Assembly: GCA_039794405.1 (NCBI GenBank) | Contig: JBDIVL010000047.1 | Span: 1 to 32,457, forward strand | Length of the DNA stretch: 32,457 nt | Direction: 5' to 3' | Source of the DNA: JBDIVL01 sp039794405 | Lineage (GTDB): Bacteria > Planctomycetota > Brocadiia > Brocadiales > Brocadiaceae | Part shown: positions 1-8,046 of the stretch, one piece after another | How the letters are laid out: the number at the start of each line of letters is the position of its first letter | Position numbering within the stretch: position 1 is the stretch's first letter | Translations under genes and position numbers: made by a program | Notes under the pieces: model-generated | Seen by the model: only the letters and a program-made list of their open reading frames with translations | Databases searched by the model: none | Told to the model about the DNA's origin: nothing

Positions 1-18
1 GGGAATAGATGGGAGAAT

Positions 19-1464
19 TTAGGAATGTTTCAGCAAATTCTTCAGCAAACGTACTCCATACCGGGTATAGTTTTTAACTTCTTCAAGGCTTCTGATGTGG
101 ATGAGCGTATTAGCTATATAGCGCGGGTTCAGATATAAAAATTTTAATGCTTTTTTACGCATTTCAATAAGTTCATCTTTGGTTACGTAAAGAGTGCCTA
201 TAGCCGGATTGGAGAAATAATTATGTCCAACGGCTGTATCTGTCAAAATACCCAGGTCTTTTGCAACCGAGTAAAATTCGGTACCTTCATAAGGAACAGC
301 AATGTGGATTTCAGAAAAATCACAACGCAGGTCTTTGGCAAGATGCAACGTGTCCATAATCATTTCCCTTGTTTCCCAGGGAAAACCGATCAAATAAAAA
401 CCATAGGTCTTTATTCCAATTTTCCGGCAGAGTTTTACCGCCTCACGCGCCTGTTCCCTGGTTGTACCCTTTTTAATCCGCTTTTGGATCTCATCATTTC
501 CCGATTCAATCCCAAATGCCACGAGCCAGCATCCCGCTCTCTTCATCCACATCAGACCCTCTTCGTCAATAGTATTGACACGACTGTTTGCCACCCACGA
601 GATATTGAGTTTCCTGTCAATTATTTCCTTACATAACCCGATAACCAATTCCTTATTCATGGTAAAGGTATCGGCACGAAAGAAAAAGTTCGTGATATGG
701 TATGTATTTGTGCATTCATCAAGTTCCGCAATAATATTTCCTACTGACCGCTCCCGCAATTTCATGCCGGAGATAAGAGGCGACAAGCAATAAATGCACC
801 GGGAAGGACAACCCCTGGAAGTTTGTATCGTCGCTTGTGGTTCGCCCGTGTCGGGTCTGGTGTAAAGATGGTTTTTTATCAAATCCCTGGCCGGAAATGG
901 TATTTTGTCAAGGTCCGTCCAGAATGGTTCCGGATCGGTTTCGGCGATCCGGTTGCGATGGTCTCTCAGCAAAATTCCTTTAACCTTGAATAAATCAGAA
1001 CCATACCTTTTGGCATGGATGAGATTGTTGATAATCGTTTCGGCCTCACCAATGATGGCAACATCCATGGCACGGTAAATTGCTTCGTTCAGTTCTTCTC
1101 TGTTACATGTGGAAAAATGAGCCCCCTTAGCAATGGTAAAGATGTCTGGCTTAAAAGCCTTTGCAAGGGAAAATGCTATCATATCATCTTTGATCGTAGG
1201 GGTGGTAATGCTCATGACTAAAAGGTCTGGCTGGATCTTTCTTAAGTCTTCTTCAAAGTGATTCCACCGTTTTTTCTCCGCAGGGTAATCTGCAATGATG
1301 GGTGTAACACCTATTTGTCTCAGCATAGAGGCAATGTATCCCAGATCATTGGGTGGACGGAGAGAAGTTGCGCTACCCCCGTCAACTTCAGCCTGGCACC
1401 GATCTTCACCGCGCTGGTAAAGACCTACGGGGGGATTGAATAAAAGGGCTTTTTCTAATTTCAT
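19..1464 (-). CDS. B12-binding domain radical SAM protein
   Basis: This is a 481-residue protein with the layout of cobalamin-binding radical SAM enzymes (the BchE/HpnP-like superfamily). The N-terminal part (about residues 1-155) resembles a B12-binding Rossmann domain. The radical SAM core follows, with the CxxxCxxC iron-sulfur motif at Cys219, Cys223 and Cys226 inside TSRGCPSRCIYC, and a FGIESG motif near residue 317 that usually lines the SAM site. Such enzymes perform radical methylation, cyclisation or other C-C chemistry on lipids, tetrapyrroles or natural products; the substrate cannot be read from sequence. The ATG at 1464 has no clear Shine-Dalgarno sequence but gives the expected N-terminus. 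The gene is separated from the upstream prenyltransferase gene by about 140 bases carrying GTTTAAAC repeats. Family assignment is firm, reaction unknown. Confidence 0.9.
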   Translation of the reverse strand: MKLEKALLFNPPVGLYQRGEDRCQAEVDGGSATSLRPPNDLGYIASMLRQIGVTPIIADYPAEKKRWNHFEEDLRKIQPDLLVMSITTPTIKDDMIAFSLAKAFKPDIFTIAKGAHFSTCNREELNEAIYRAMDVAIIGEAETIINNLIHAKRYGSDLFKVKGILLRDHRNRIAETDPEPFWTDLDKIPFPARDLIKNHLYTRPDTGEPQATIQTSRGCPSRCIYCLSPLISGMKLRERSVGNIIAELDECTNTYHITNFFFRADTFTMNKELVIGLCKEIIDRKLNISWVANSRVNTIDEEGLMWMKRAGCWLVAFGIESGNDEIQKRIKKGTTREQAREAVKLCRKIGIKTYGFYLIGFPWETREMIMDTLHLAKDLRCDFSEIHIAVPYEGTEFYSVAKDLGILTDTAVGHNYFSNPAIGTLYVTKDELIEMRKKALKFLYLNPRYIANTLIHIRSLEEVKNYTRYGVRLLKNLLKHS

Positions 1465-1542
1465 ACAATTAAATTAACCAGAGATTAACACGGATAATAT
1501 ATTACCATGCAGGTTGGGTAAAGCAAAGTGCACCCAAAAAAC

Positions 1543-1571
1543 GGTTTAAACAGTTTAAACCATTTAAACGG
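1543..1571. repeat. Three 9-bp-phased TTTAAAC repeats forming a palindrome
   Basis: TTTAAAC occurs at 1545-1551, 1554-1560 and 1563-1569, exactly nine bases apart. The first two copies also form a perfect inverted repeat: GGTTTAAAC at 1543-1551 and GTTTAAACC at 1553-1561 around a single A. It lies between the prenyltransferase stop and the radical SAM start, both on the minus strand. It could be a protein-binding site or a hairpin; there is no adjoining T-tract that would mark a simple terminator. Confidence 0.6.
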
Positions 1572-1605
1572 CTTTGTGATGGGTTTGTTTCACCAGAGAA
1601 AACTC

Positions 1606-2502
1606 CTAGTGTACAACATAAATAAATATCGTAGATGCAGCAATCCATAATATTACATTGATAATCATCGGCTTATCAGTCAACAGAACCTCTGTTGGAC
1701 TGCCACCTTTTTCTTTCTGGTGGACCAGATAAAGATACCGGAAAATACCATAGAGCACAAATGGAATTGTGTAGATGAGTTTTGGTGTACCAAGTTTCTC
1801 TATGGTATCCTTTGACATGGCATATAAGGCGTAACAAATTAAGGTTGATGCCGTAACGACAGATATCATTTGATCTAAAAAATATGGATTGTAGTATTCA
1901 AGTACCTTTCTATGATCCATCGCAGTATCCTCAAGGAGAATTAACTCATGCCTTCTTTTACTAAAGCCAAGGAACAGGGATAAAAGGATCGTACACAGGA
2001 TCAACCATTGTGAAGATATTACAGAAATAATGACCGCCCCGCCTACAACCCTTAATACAAATCCTGCAGCAATGGTAACAACATCGATAATTACGATGTT
2101 TTTAAGGTAAATACTGTACCCAACATTAAGGAGAAAGTAAATAAGGACAGTGATGCCAAAAAGGGTATCCACAAGAAAGGCAGGGAAAAGACCTGCACAA
2201 CAAACAAGGGTGGCTGCAATAACTGCAGTTTTCTTTCTTAACCTACCGGAAGGAAGCGGTCTTTGAGATTTTATCGGGTGTAGTTTATCTTTTTCTATGT
2301 CGATGAGGTCATTGATTATATACGTGCAGCCGGTAATCATACAGAAAACGATGAATCCGGCAAGGGCTTGAATATCTTTTGTTACATCGAAGAGATTTTT
2401 TGAAAATAACAGAGGGGTAAATACAAAAAGGTTTTTTATCCATTGTTCAGGTCTCATGGATAAAAGTACGTATTTCAATGTTATATTGAAATCCCTGTAC
2501 AT
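1606..2502 (-). CDS. UbiA-family prenyltransferase (decaprenyl-phosphate phosphoribosyltransferase-like)
   Basis: This 298-residue polytopic membrane protein is built almost wholly of hydrophobic helices. The first aspartate-rich motif, NDLIDIEKD at residues 64-72, binds Mg-diphosphate in UbiA enzymes. The opening RPEQWIKNLFVF, the HPIKSQRPLPSG stretch after the first motif and GFSKRRHEL near residue 180 match the subgroup of decaprenyl-phosphate phosphoribosyltransferases (DPPR synthases). These transfer phosphoribose from PRPP to a polyprenyl phosphate. In mycobacteria this feeds arabinan synthesis. In Gram-negative bacteria the product may supply polyprenyl-linked ribose or arabinose, or ribosylated hopanoids. 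No DprE1/DprE2-type epimerase genes are in the window, so the end product is open. The start is tentative because no good ribosome site is seen. Confidence 0.82.
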   Translation of the reverse strand: MYRDFNITLKYVLLSMRPEQWIKNLFVFTPLLFSKNLFDVTKDIQALAGFIVFCMITGCTYIINDLIDIEKDKLHPIKSQRPLPSGRLRKKTAVIAATLVCCAGLFPAFLVDTLFGITVLIYFLLNVGYSIYLKNIVIIDVVTIAAGFVLRVVGGAVIISVISSQWLILCTILLSLFLGFSKRRHELILLEDTAMDHRKVLEYYNPYFLDQMISVVTASTLICYALYAMSKDTIEKLGTPKLIYTIPFVLYGIFRYLYLVHQKEKGGSPTEVLLTDKPMIINVILWIAASTIFIYVVH

Positions 2503-2604
2503 CCAATTAGGCTTTTATTAATAGCCCTCCAACGTGGACTAGTCAAACGATAAAGGGGTATAAGAAGAAATAGTAGATAGTGAATAGAGGTAAGTAAACA
2601 GATC

Positions 2605-2678
2605 GCTCCTAATGGAGCTAATACCTATTGTGGCATCCTATCTTGCTACAAACAGGTGCTCCTACGGAGTTTATAGGT
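2605..2678. repeat. Paired REP-like hairpins
   Basis: In the 282-base gap between tldE and the prenyltransferase gene there are two related hairpins. GCTCC-TAAT-GGAGC lies at 2605-2618 and CTCC-TAC-GGAG at 2659-2669. ACCTAT at 2623-2628 and ATAGGT at 2673-2678 are complementary and may bring the two together. Short CTCCTACGGAG palindromes of this style are typical of REP/IS200-related intergenic repeats. The rest of the gap shows nothing recognisable. Confidence 0.55.
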
Positions 2679-2784
2679 AATACATCTTTCAAATTTCAAA
2701 AAACTAAATTGATATGATTACAGATACTTTTAATCAACTATCCACTATTCACCAAATACCACATTATCAACCGAACGCGCAGGG

Positions 2785-4098
2785 CTAACCGGCATTCCCG
2801 GCAATATTTATTGCCTTAAAATAAAAGGGTGGTAGTTTTGTTGAGCCATGCCATTCTGCCTTATCACCAATCGCTATAATATTATTAAATACCTCAAAGA
2901 CATTTCCTGCAAACATACAGTCCTTTACCCTCCCTACAATTTCACCGTTCTCAATGAGGTATCCAAGATCAATGTTTACCGAAAATTCACCGGCAAGAAT
3001 ATTACTCTGACCACCCCCTAGCACCTGATCTACCAGTACACCATATTTGGTATTCTTTATCATCACTTCGAGCGGCATATCACCGGGTTCGACAATAACA
3101 TTTGAATTGCCTGGGGAAGGTTGAGATGAAAAACCCCGGCTGCCGTTTCCGGTAGATTTTGTTTTCATAATTCCCGCCGTCTGTAAGTCAAAGAGAAAAT
3201 TTTTTAAGACGCCTTTTTCAAACAACGGTACGCATTGAGAGGGAACACCTTCTCCATCCCATGGATAACTTGAATCGGCCAAATCAATCGTGGCATCATC
3301 GTATATACTCACCCTTTCGTCAATAATTTTTTCACCTAGCTTATTGGTGAGAGGCGATGCCCCTTTCTGTACCAATTTCCCATTGCACCCGGTTTCAAAG
3401 GTTGCAAGCAAATTTCCCATTGCCTTTGCCGTAACGACTACGGGATAGGAGCCGGTTTTTAATTTCAGTTCTTTTTCTGCGAGATGTAAACCTTTCAATG
3501 CTTTATCAACATGTTTGTTAAGGTCGGTTATAAGATTTTTTGAACTTTCACCCTCGCCAACCCAGAGCAGACTCTGGTCTTTCACCTGCAATATCTCGAT
3601 ACCCATGCTAAATGCTGTAGAAGAACTGGAAATATCCAGTCCTTTAGAATTCATAAGCCTACGCATCCCGTATCCCTTCCCGATACCAACACTGCATTCA
3701 TAACCAGAATTCACCGTTAATGCCCTGTCAATAGCCTCTTTCCCAATATCCACGCATTTGTGTATATGAAAATCTATGACATTTTGGTCAAAAATGTTCA
3801 CTTTTGGAAAAGTATTTCGAGGGGGGAAATCAAAAGCAGCACGCTGGCCAAACTTTGCGCTTTCTACAGCGTTAGCAACCAGTTTCTCAGGCTTCCGGAA
3901 ATCGGTAGTACTGGAAAATCCGATCCTCCCGTCTTTAATTACGCGAAGCCCTATTCCACGGATGGATTTTGTATTTACATATTTTAATTTATTATTTTCG
4001 AAACTCACCGACCGTGATTCACCTTCCTCGTATAAGACTTCGACAGATGGTGTGTGTTTTAAAGCCAGATCTAATATCTTTTCTTCGATTTTATTCAT
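2785..4098 (-). CDS. pmbA: TldE/PmbA family protein (TldD partner)
   Basis: This 437-residue member of the TldD/PmbA family lacks the HExxxH zinc motif and so corresponds to TldE (PmbA), the partner subunit of the TldD/TldE protease. In Enterobacteria the complex matures peptides such as microcin B17 and degrades unfolded peptides such as CcdA. Family signatures include the N-terminal SVSFENNKLKYVNTKSIRGIGLRVI block (about residues 28-52), the SNVIVEPGD stretch, and the C-terminal ENGEIVGRVKDCMFAGNVFE segment. The start has AAGG a few bases upstream. It follows pilU by 51 bases on the same strand, so it is probably cotranscribed with it. The catalytic partner TldD is encoded about 2.6 kb away on the other side of the two pilus ATPases. 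Confidence 0.93.
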   Translation of the reverse strand: MNKIEEKILDLALKHTPSVEVLYEEGESRSVSFENNKLKYVNTKSIRGIGLRVIKDGRIGFSSTTDFRKPEKLVANAVESAKFGQRAAFDFPPRNTFPKVNIFDQNVIDFHIHKCVDIGKEAIDRALTVNSGYECSVGIGKGYGMRRLMNSKGLDISSSSTAFSMGIEILQVKDQSLLWVGEGESSKNLITDLNKHVDKALKGLHLAEKELKLKTGSYPVVVTAKAMGNLLATFETGCNGKLVQKGASPLTNKLGEKIIDERVSIYDDATIDLADSSYPWDGEGVPSQCVPLFEKGVLKNFLFDLQTAGIMKTKSTGNGSRGFSSQPSPGNSNVIVEPGDMPLEVMIKNTKYGVLVDQVLGGGQSNILAGEFSVNIDLGYLIENGEIVGRVKDCMFAGNVFEVFNNIIAIGDKAEWHGSTKLPPFYFKAINIAGNAG

Positions 4099-4149
4099 GA
4101 GTTTAACCTTTTTGTAAATTCGTGTTTTTGTTCCAGGTTGAATTATTTT

Positions 4150-5253
4150 TTATTTCAATTTGAAACTTATAGTCTTTTCCTCTTGCGATTCTCCAATTCC
4201 TTCTGTTTTTATCCGTAAACGCAAATCATTTGCGCTGTCGGCATATGCAATGGTATTTTCATAGCTAATCTTACCATCCTTATAAAGATCAAAGAGAAAC
4301 TGGTCAAAGGTTACCATACCTTCTTGTATCCCTTTTGACATGCTTTCCTTCAGTAATCCAATCTGCTTCTTCAGGATGAGATCTTTAACTCTTGGGGTGT
4401 CAAGCAATACTTCAAAGGATGCAACCCGTTTCCCATCCTTCGCCGGTATCAATCGTTGTGAAATAATAGAACGTAAGTTAAGCGAAAGTAAAAGATATAT
4501 TTGCTCGTGGCGCTCTGCGGGGAAAAAATTTATGATGCGTTCTATCGCCTGATTGGCATTATTCGCATGCAGGGTACCTAAACAAAGGTGGCCCGTTTCT
4601 GCAAAAGTAATGGCCGATTCCATAGTTTCCGTATCGCGGATTTCCCCTACAAGGATGACGTCAGGCGCCTGGCGTAAGGTATTTTTCAACGCATGAGAAA
4701 ACGATAATGTATCAATGCCAACTTCCCTCTGCGTAATTACTGACTTCTTGTGCTGATGCACAAACTCTACAGGGTCTTCTACTGTAATAATATGTCCTGA
4801 GCTATGAGTATTTCTATGATCGATCATGGCTGCGAGTGTTGTTGATTTTCCTGAACCCGTACCACCGACGATAAGCACTAATCCTCGTTTTGTCATAATA
4901 ATATTCTTGAGAATTTGAGGAAGTTGCAGGTCGTCGATGGTCTTGATGCTGATTTTTATTTGTCTGATAACCATGCCGATATTTCTTCGCTGAAAAAAGA
5001 TATTTACCCGGAATCTCCCAAGTTCCGGATAATACATGGCCAGGTTCATTTCCATCTTCTCATAGAATTCTTTTTTTTGTTTTTCGTTCATGATATTTTC
5101 AGCGAGTATACGGATATCTTCAGCGTCAAGATTTTTTGTGCCATACGGGGTATTGACACCCTCTTTACGGTACATAGGTGGAAGATCCACCGTAATATAA
5201 ATATCCGAGGCATCCAGCCGTATCATTTCCTGCAACAGTTCTTTTATTTCCAT
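4150..5253 (-). CDS. pilU: PilU-like type IV pilus retraction ATPase
   Basis: This is a 367-residue cytoplasmic secretion-type ATPase of the PilT/PilU family. Walker A GGTGSGKS is at residues 130-137, followed by TVEDPVEFVHQ (aspartate box), the Walker B region with VILVGEIRDTET, and a His box GTLHANN. The C-terminus distinguishes it from PilT. SKGIQEGMVTFDQFLFDLYK followed by YADSANDLRLRIK matches PilU proteins, and the AIRNLIRE-type motif of PilT is replaced by RVKDLILKKQ. PilU assists PilT in depolymerising type IV pili for twitching and DNA uptake. It is the first gene after the 364-base gap and leads into tldE. No strong ribosome site precedes the ATG. Confidence 0.9.
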   Translation of the reverse strand: MEIKELLQEMIRLDASDIYITVDLPPMYRKEGVNTPYGTKNLDAEDIRILAENIMNEKQKKEFYEKMEMNLAMYYPELGRFRVNIFFQRRNIGMVIRQIKISIKTIDDLQLPQILKNIIMTKRGLVLIVGGTGSGKSTTLAAMIDHRNTHSSGHIITVEDPVEFVHQHKKSVITQREVGIDTLSFSHALKNTLRQAPDVILVGEIRDTETMESAITFAETGHLCLGTLHANNANQAIERIINFFPAERHEQIYLLLSLNLRSIISQRLIPAKDGKRVASFEVLLDTPRVKDLILKKQIGLLKESMSKGIQEGMVTFDQFLFDLYKDGKISYENTIAYADSANDLRLRIKTEGIGESQEEKTISFKLK

Positions 5254-5617
5254 GATACTACACGATAAAATTAACCGCGGATAAACACCGATAAAATACT
5301 AATGAGGCGAAGCCTCAGACCGATGAAAGAGATGATAAGCTGTCAGCAATTAGCATCAGCAGTTGGGCAAAAGCTGAAAGCTGACAGATGATAGCTATAG
5401 ATCCAAGAGATGAAACCGAACAGAATATTAATGAAATCAAACAAAATGAATCAGGACTTGATTACACCATCACGGACAAACAAGTTTGTCCGTGCCACCC
5501 CATCTAAAATACTGTTCGGTTTCATCCCTTGAATACTATAATTGCTTATCTTATACAATATTGACTGCTTCCAAAACTTGACTTATTTATAAAGATAAAT
5601 CACATATTAAAGTATTT
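5254..5617. other. Gene-free gap rich in inverted repeats between pilT and pilU
   Basis: No credible coding sequence is seen. The gap holds TGAGGC-GAA-GCCTCA (5303-5317), an inverted pair CTGTCAGC (5340-5347) / GCTGACAG (5380-5387), and the 128-bp inverted-repeat element listed separately. It interrupts an otherwise tight minus-strand series, so it may carry the pilT terminator and the pilU promoter, but neither could be located with confidence. Confidence 0.7.
5404..5531. mobile_element. MITE-like inverted-repeat element with internal perfect hairpin
   Basis: The ends are 20-bp inverted repeats with one mismatch: CAAGAGATGAAACCGAACAG at 5404-5423 and CTGTTCGGTTTCATCCCTTG at 5512-5531. Off-centre inside is a perfect 11-bp hairpin, CACGGACAAAC (5471-5481) and GTTTGTCCGTG (5484-5494), with a two-base loop. 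No coding capacity. This fits a small non-autonomous insertion or a palindromic intergenic repeat. No clear target-site duplication was seen, so transposition is inferred only from the architecture. Confidence 0.55.
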
Positions 5618-6664
5618 TTACTTCAAATTTAATACTGTTGGACTACTTACTAATTTTTCAATTGATTCCTTAGCCACAAAATCCTTTTGATAGAGTTCTA
5701 TTAATGCCTGATCCATGGTCTGCATGCCGTATTGGCGGCCCGTTTGTATCGATGAAGGGATCTGGGCTATCTTGTTTTCTCTAATAAGGTTCTTTACTGC
5801 CGATGTACCGATCATGATCTCCAGCGCTGCAACACGTCCGCTCCCATCCTTTTTCCTTATAAGCTGCTGGGTTATTACTGCCTGAAGTGATTCAGAAAAC
5901 ATCGTACGTACCTGTTCTTGTTGTTCGGCAGGAAATACGTCAATTATCCTATCTACTGTTTTAGGGGCACTGGATGTATGTAAAGTCCCAAAAACCAGAT
6001 GGCCTGTCTCTGCCGCTGTAAGTGCAAGGGAGATGGTCTCCAGATCTCTCATTTCTCCTACCAGGATAACATCCGGATCTTCGCGTAACGCAGATCTCAA
6101 TGCATTGGCAAAGCTATGGGTATGTGCTCCTAATTCCCGCTGGTTGATGAGTGAATTCTTTGACTGGTGTACAAATTCAATGGGGTCTTCAATGGTAAGG
6201 ATATGGCACTTTTCTTCGCGGTTTATAAGATCAATCATGGCCGCCAGCGTAGTTGACTTTCCGCTGCCGGTAGGACCGGTAACAAGTACGAGTCCCTTTT
6301 CCTTTTTTGTCAAATCACCCACAATCTTCGGCATAGATAACTGTTCCAGCGTTGGGATATTTGTTGGTATTGTCCTGAATACAATAGATTCCCCCCTGCT
6401 CTGCACGAAGGCATTTACCCTGAACCGGCCAGAATCGCCGATGGCGATGGCAAAATCCAGTTCATGGTGTTCCTCATAAATTTTACGCTGCTGGTCATTC
6501 AGGATGTCGTAAAGCATCTTGTGTACATCTTCTCTGTTTAATGCAGGACCGTCAATCTTCCTCATGTCTCCATGGATACGGATCATCGGCGGTTCCCCGG
6601 AGCTAATATGAACATCCGAAGCCTTTTCTTTTTTCGCAAACGCAAGAAGTTCTAAGACATCCAT
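5618..6664 (-). CDS. pilT: Type IV pilus retraction ATPase PilT
   Basis: This 348-residue hexameric ATPase of the GspE/PilT superfamily powers pilus retraction at the inner-membrane base of type IV pili. The N-terminal PAS-like domain is at residues 1-100. It contains Walker A GPTGSGKS (130-137), LTIEDPIEFVHQ, VILVGEMRDLET with the Walker B glutamate, His box GTLHTSS, and the PilT-specific AVKNLIRENKIAQ, which corresponds to the AIRNLIRE motif needed for retraction. The ATG overlaps the tldD stop by one base (TAATG), and GGAGGG sits five bases upstream, so the two genes are translationally coupled. Length and motifs are standard. Confidence 0.95.
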   Translation of the reverse strand: MDVLELLAFAKKEKASDVHISSGEPPMIRIHGDMRKIDGPALNREDVHKMLYDILNDQQRKIYEEHHELDFAIAIGDSGRFRVNAFVQSRGESIVFRTIPTNIPTLEQLSMPKIVGDLTKKEKGLVLVTGPTGSGKSTTLAAMIDLINREEKCHILTIEDPIEFVHQSKNSLINQRELGAHTHSFANALRSALREDPDVILVGEMRDLETISLALTAAETGHLVFGTLHTSSAPKTVDRIIDVFPAEQQEQVRTMFSESLQAVITQQLIRKKDGSGRVAALEIMIGTSAVKNLIRENKIAQIPSSIQTGRQYGMQTMDQALIELYQKDFVAKESIEKLVSSPTVLNLK

Positions 6665-8025
6665 TATCTCCCTCCAACAGTGACATTCCGGATACGGACA
6701 TGTGGACCTCCATCACCAACACGAAGAGGCGATTGCCCGCTTTTGCCACATCCACCCAAACCTCCATATATTCTCAGGTCGTTTCCAATAGCATCAATAT
6801 TCATCAGGGTTTCAAATACATTTCCTGTGAGAACGACGTCCCGTATTTTTTCCTGTATTTTTCCGTTGCGTATCATATAAGCTTCTTCGGCACTAAAGGT
6901 AAACATTTCCATATTCGTCTGCCCGCCCAGGGCCCCGATAGCATAAATACCATTATCGACCTCGGAGAGCATTTTCTCAAAGGGATAATTGCGGGGCTCC
7001 ATATAGGTATTGGTCATACGTACGATCGGGCTGTGTGCATAACTTATTGCCCTTGCATTGCCAGTGGGTTTTTCACGCATCTTTGCAGCCGTTTCTCTCG
7101 AATGAAGCCGGTTGGTTAAAATACCATTCTCAATAAGATAGGTTTTCTGGGTTGGTGTGCCTTCACTATCATATTTATTATACCCTGCCTCACCAATCAG
7201 AGAACCGTCATCCACAACGGAGAGGGCATCGATTCCAAAGCGTTTCCCAAGAACCATAATCTTTTGCAGTCTTTCATTTTCATAAATAAAATCGGCCTCA
7301 CTAAGGTGCCCGAATGCCTCATGAATAAAGACACCACAAAGCTTTGGGTCAATAATAACGGTGTATTTCCCCCCTGTTACAGGCTTTGCTGTAAGGAGAT
7401 CAACAGCACGTTTCGTTATTTCCTCACATTTCTGTTCCTGGTTTTGTACATTTTGAAAACCCCGCAGATCGCCTACCGAGTAATATGACTGCTGAACGTT
7501 CATACCGTCTCTTGCCATGGCAAGTAATGAGACGCCGCAAAAAATCGTTTCCTGTACAATAAAACTTCCTTCCGAGTTAGCAAAGTATACCGTTCCACGA
7601 GAATCTACATATCGTACATTAGAGGTCTGTATGTGTTTTGACGAAAGGATTATCGAATTATATCTGTTACAGAGAGATTCTTTATCCGATAAAGGGATAT
7701 CAGCGGGGTTTACGCTTACTTTCGTTTTTACGGAATCATTGGTTACCGGCACCGGTGCAAGCAGGGTTTCCTGTGTACCGACAAATCGAGCCTGTTCACA
7801 AGCCATTTCTACATACTTTGGAAGATTATCGATGTCGTTAAAGGCAACAAATCCCCAGCCCCCTTTAACCAGAGCCCTGACGCAGCCTCCAAAGGAAGTA
7901 TTTTCACCAATATTCTCAAGTTCTTTCCCTACGTAGCTAATACCGGTGCTCAGACCCTCCTGGATTCTTATTTCCACATAATCTGCTTTTGCTAATTTTA
8001 TAGCATTATTTATCAGTTTTTCCAT
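6664..8025 (-). CDS. tldD: Metalloprotease TldD
   Basis: This 453-residue protein is the catalytic subunit of the TldD/TldE protease. The zinc-binding motif HEAFGH is at residues 235-240 within GVFIHEAFGHLSEADF, as in E. coli TldD. The glycine-rich C-terminus (GGLGGCGKSGQSP) is typical of the family. It follows ligA by 21 bases and overlaps pilT by one base, forming ligA-tldD-pilT. AAGGAA lies upstream of the start. In characterised systems TldD/E removes N-terminal leader parts from modified peptides or cleaves unstructured peptides in the cytosol. Its target here is unknown, and no RiPP precursor is visible nearby. Confidence 0.95.
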   Translation of the reverse strand: MEKLINNAIKLAKADYVEIRIQEGLSTGISYVGKELENIGENTSFGGCVRALVKGGWGFVAFNDIDNLPKYVEMACEQARFVGTQETLLAPVPVTNDSVKTKVSVNPADIPLSDKESLCNRYNSIILSSKHIQTSNVRYVDSRGTVYFANSEGSFIVQETIFCGVSLLAMARDGMNVQQSYYSVGDLRGFQNVQNQEQKCEEITKRAVDLLTAKPVTGGKYTVIIDPKLCGVFIHEAFGHLSEADFIYENERLQKIMVLGKRFGIDALSVVDDGSLIGEAGYNKYDSEGTPTQKTYLIENGILTNRLHSRETAAKMREKPTGNARAISYAHSPIVRMTNTYMEPRNYPFEKMLSEVDNGIYAIGALGGQTNMEMFTFSAEEAYMIRNGKIQEKIRDVVLTGNVFETLMNIDAIGNDLRIYGGLGGCGKSGQSPLRVGDGGPHVRIRNVTVGGR

Positions 8026-8046
8026 TTAGGTTATTCCTTATTAAAT

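Noticed and set aside
1543..1571. CRISPR-like repeat
   Set aside because: Only three 7-base units at 9-base spacing; no room for spacers and no cas genes.
6033..6479. 148-codon open frame antisense to pilT
   Set aside because: It overlaps the conserved PilT ATPase core and shows no protein-like features.
6664..8025. RiPP biosynthesis cluster based on TldD/TldE
   Set aside because: No precursor peptide, cyclodehydratase or transporter is visible; TldD/TldE also serve general peptide turnover.
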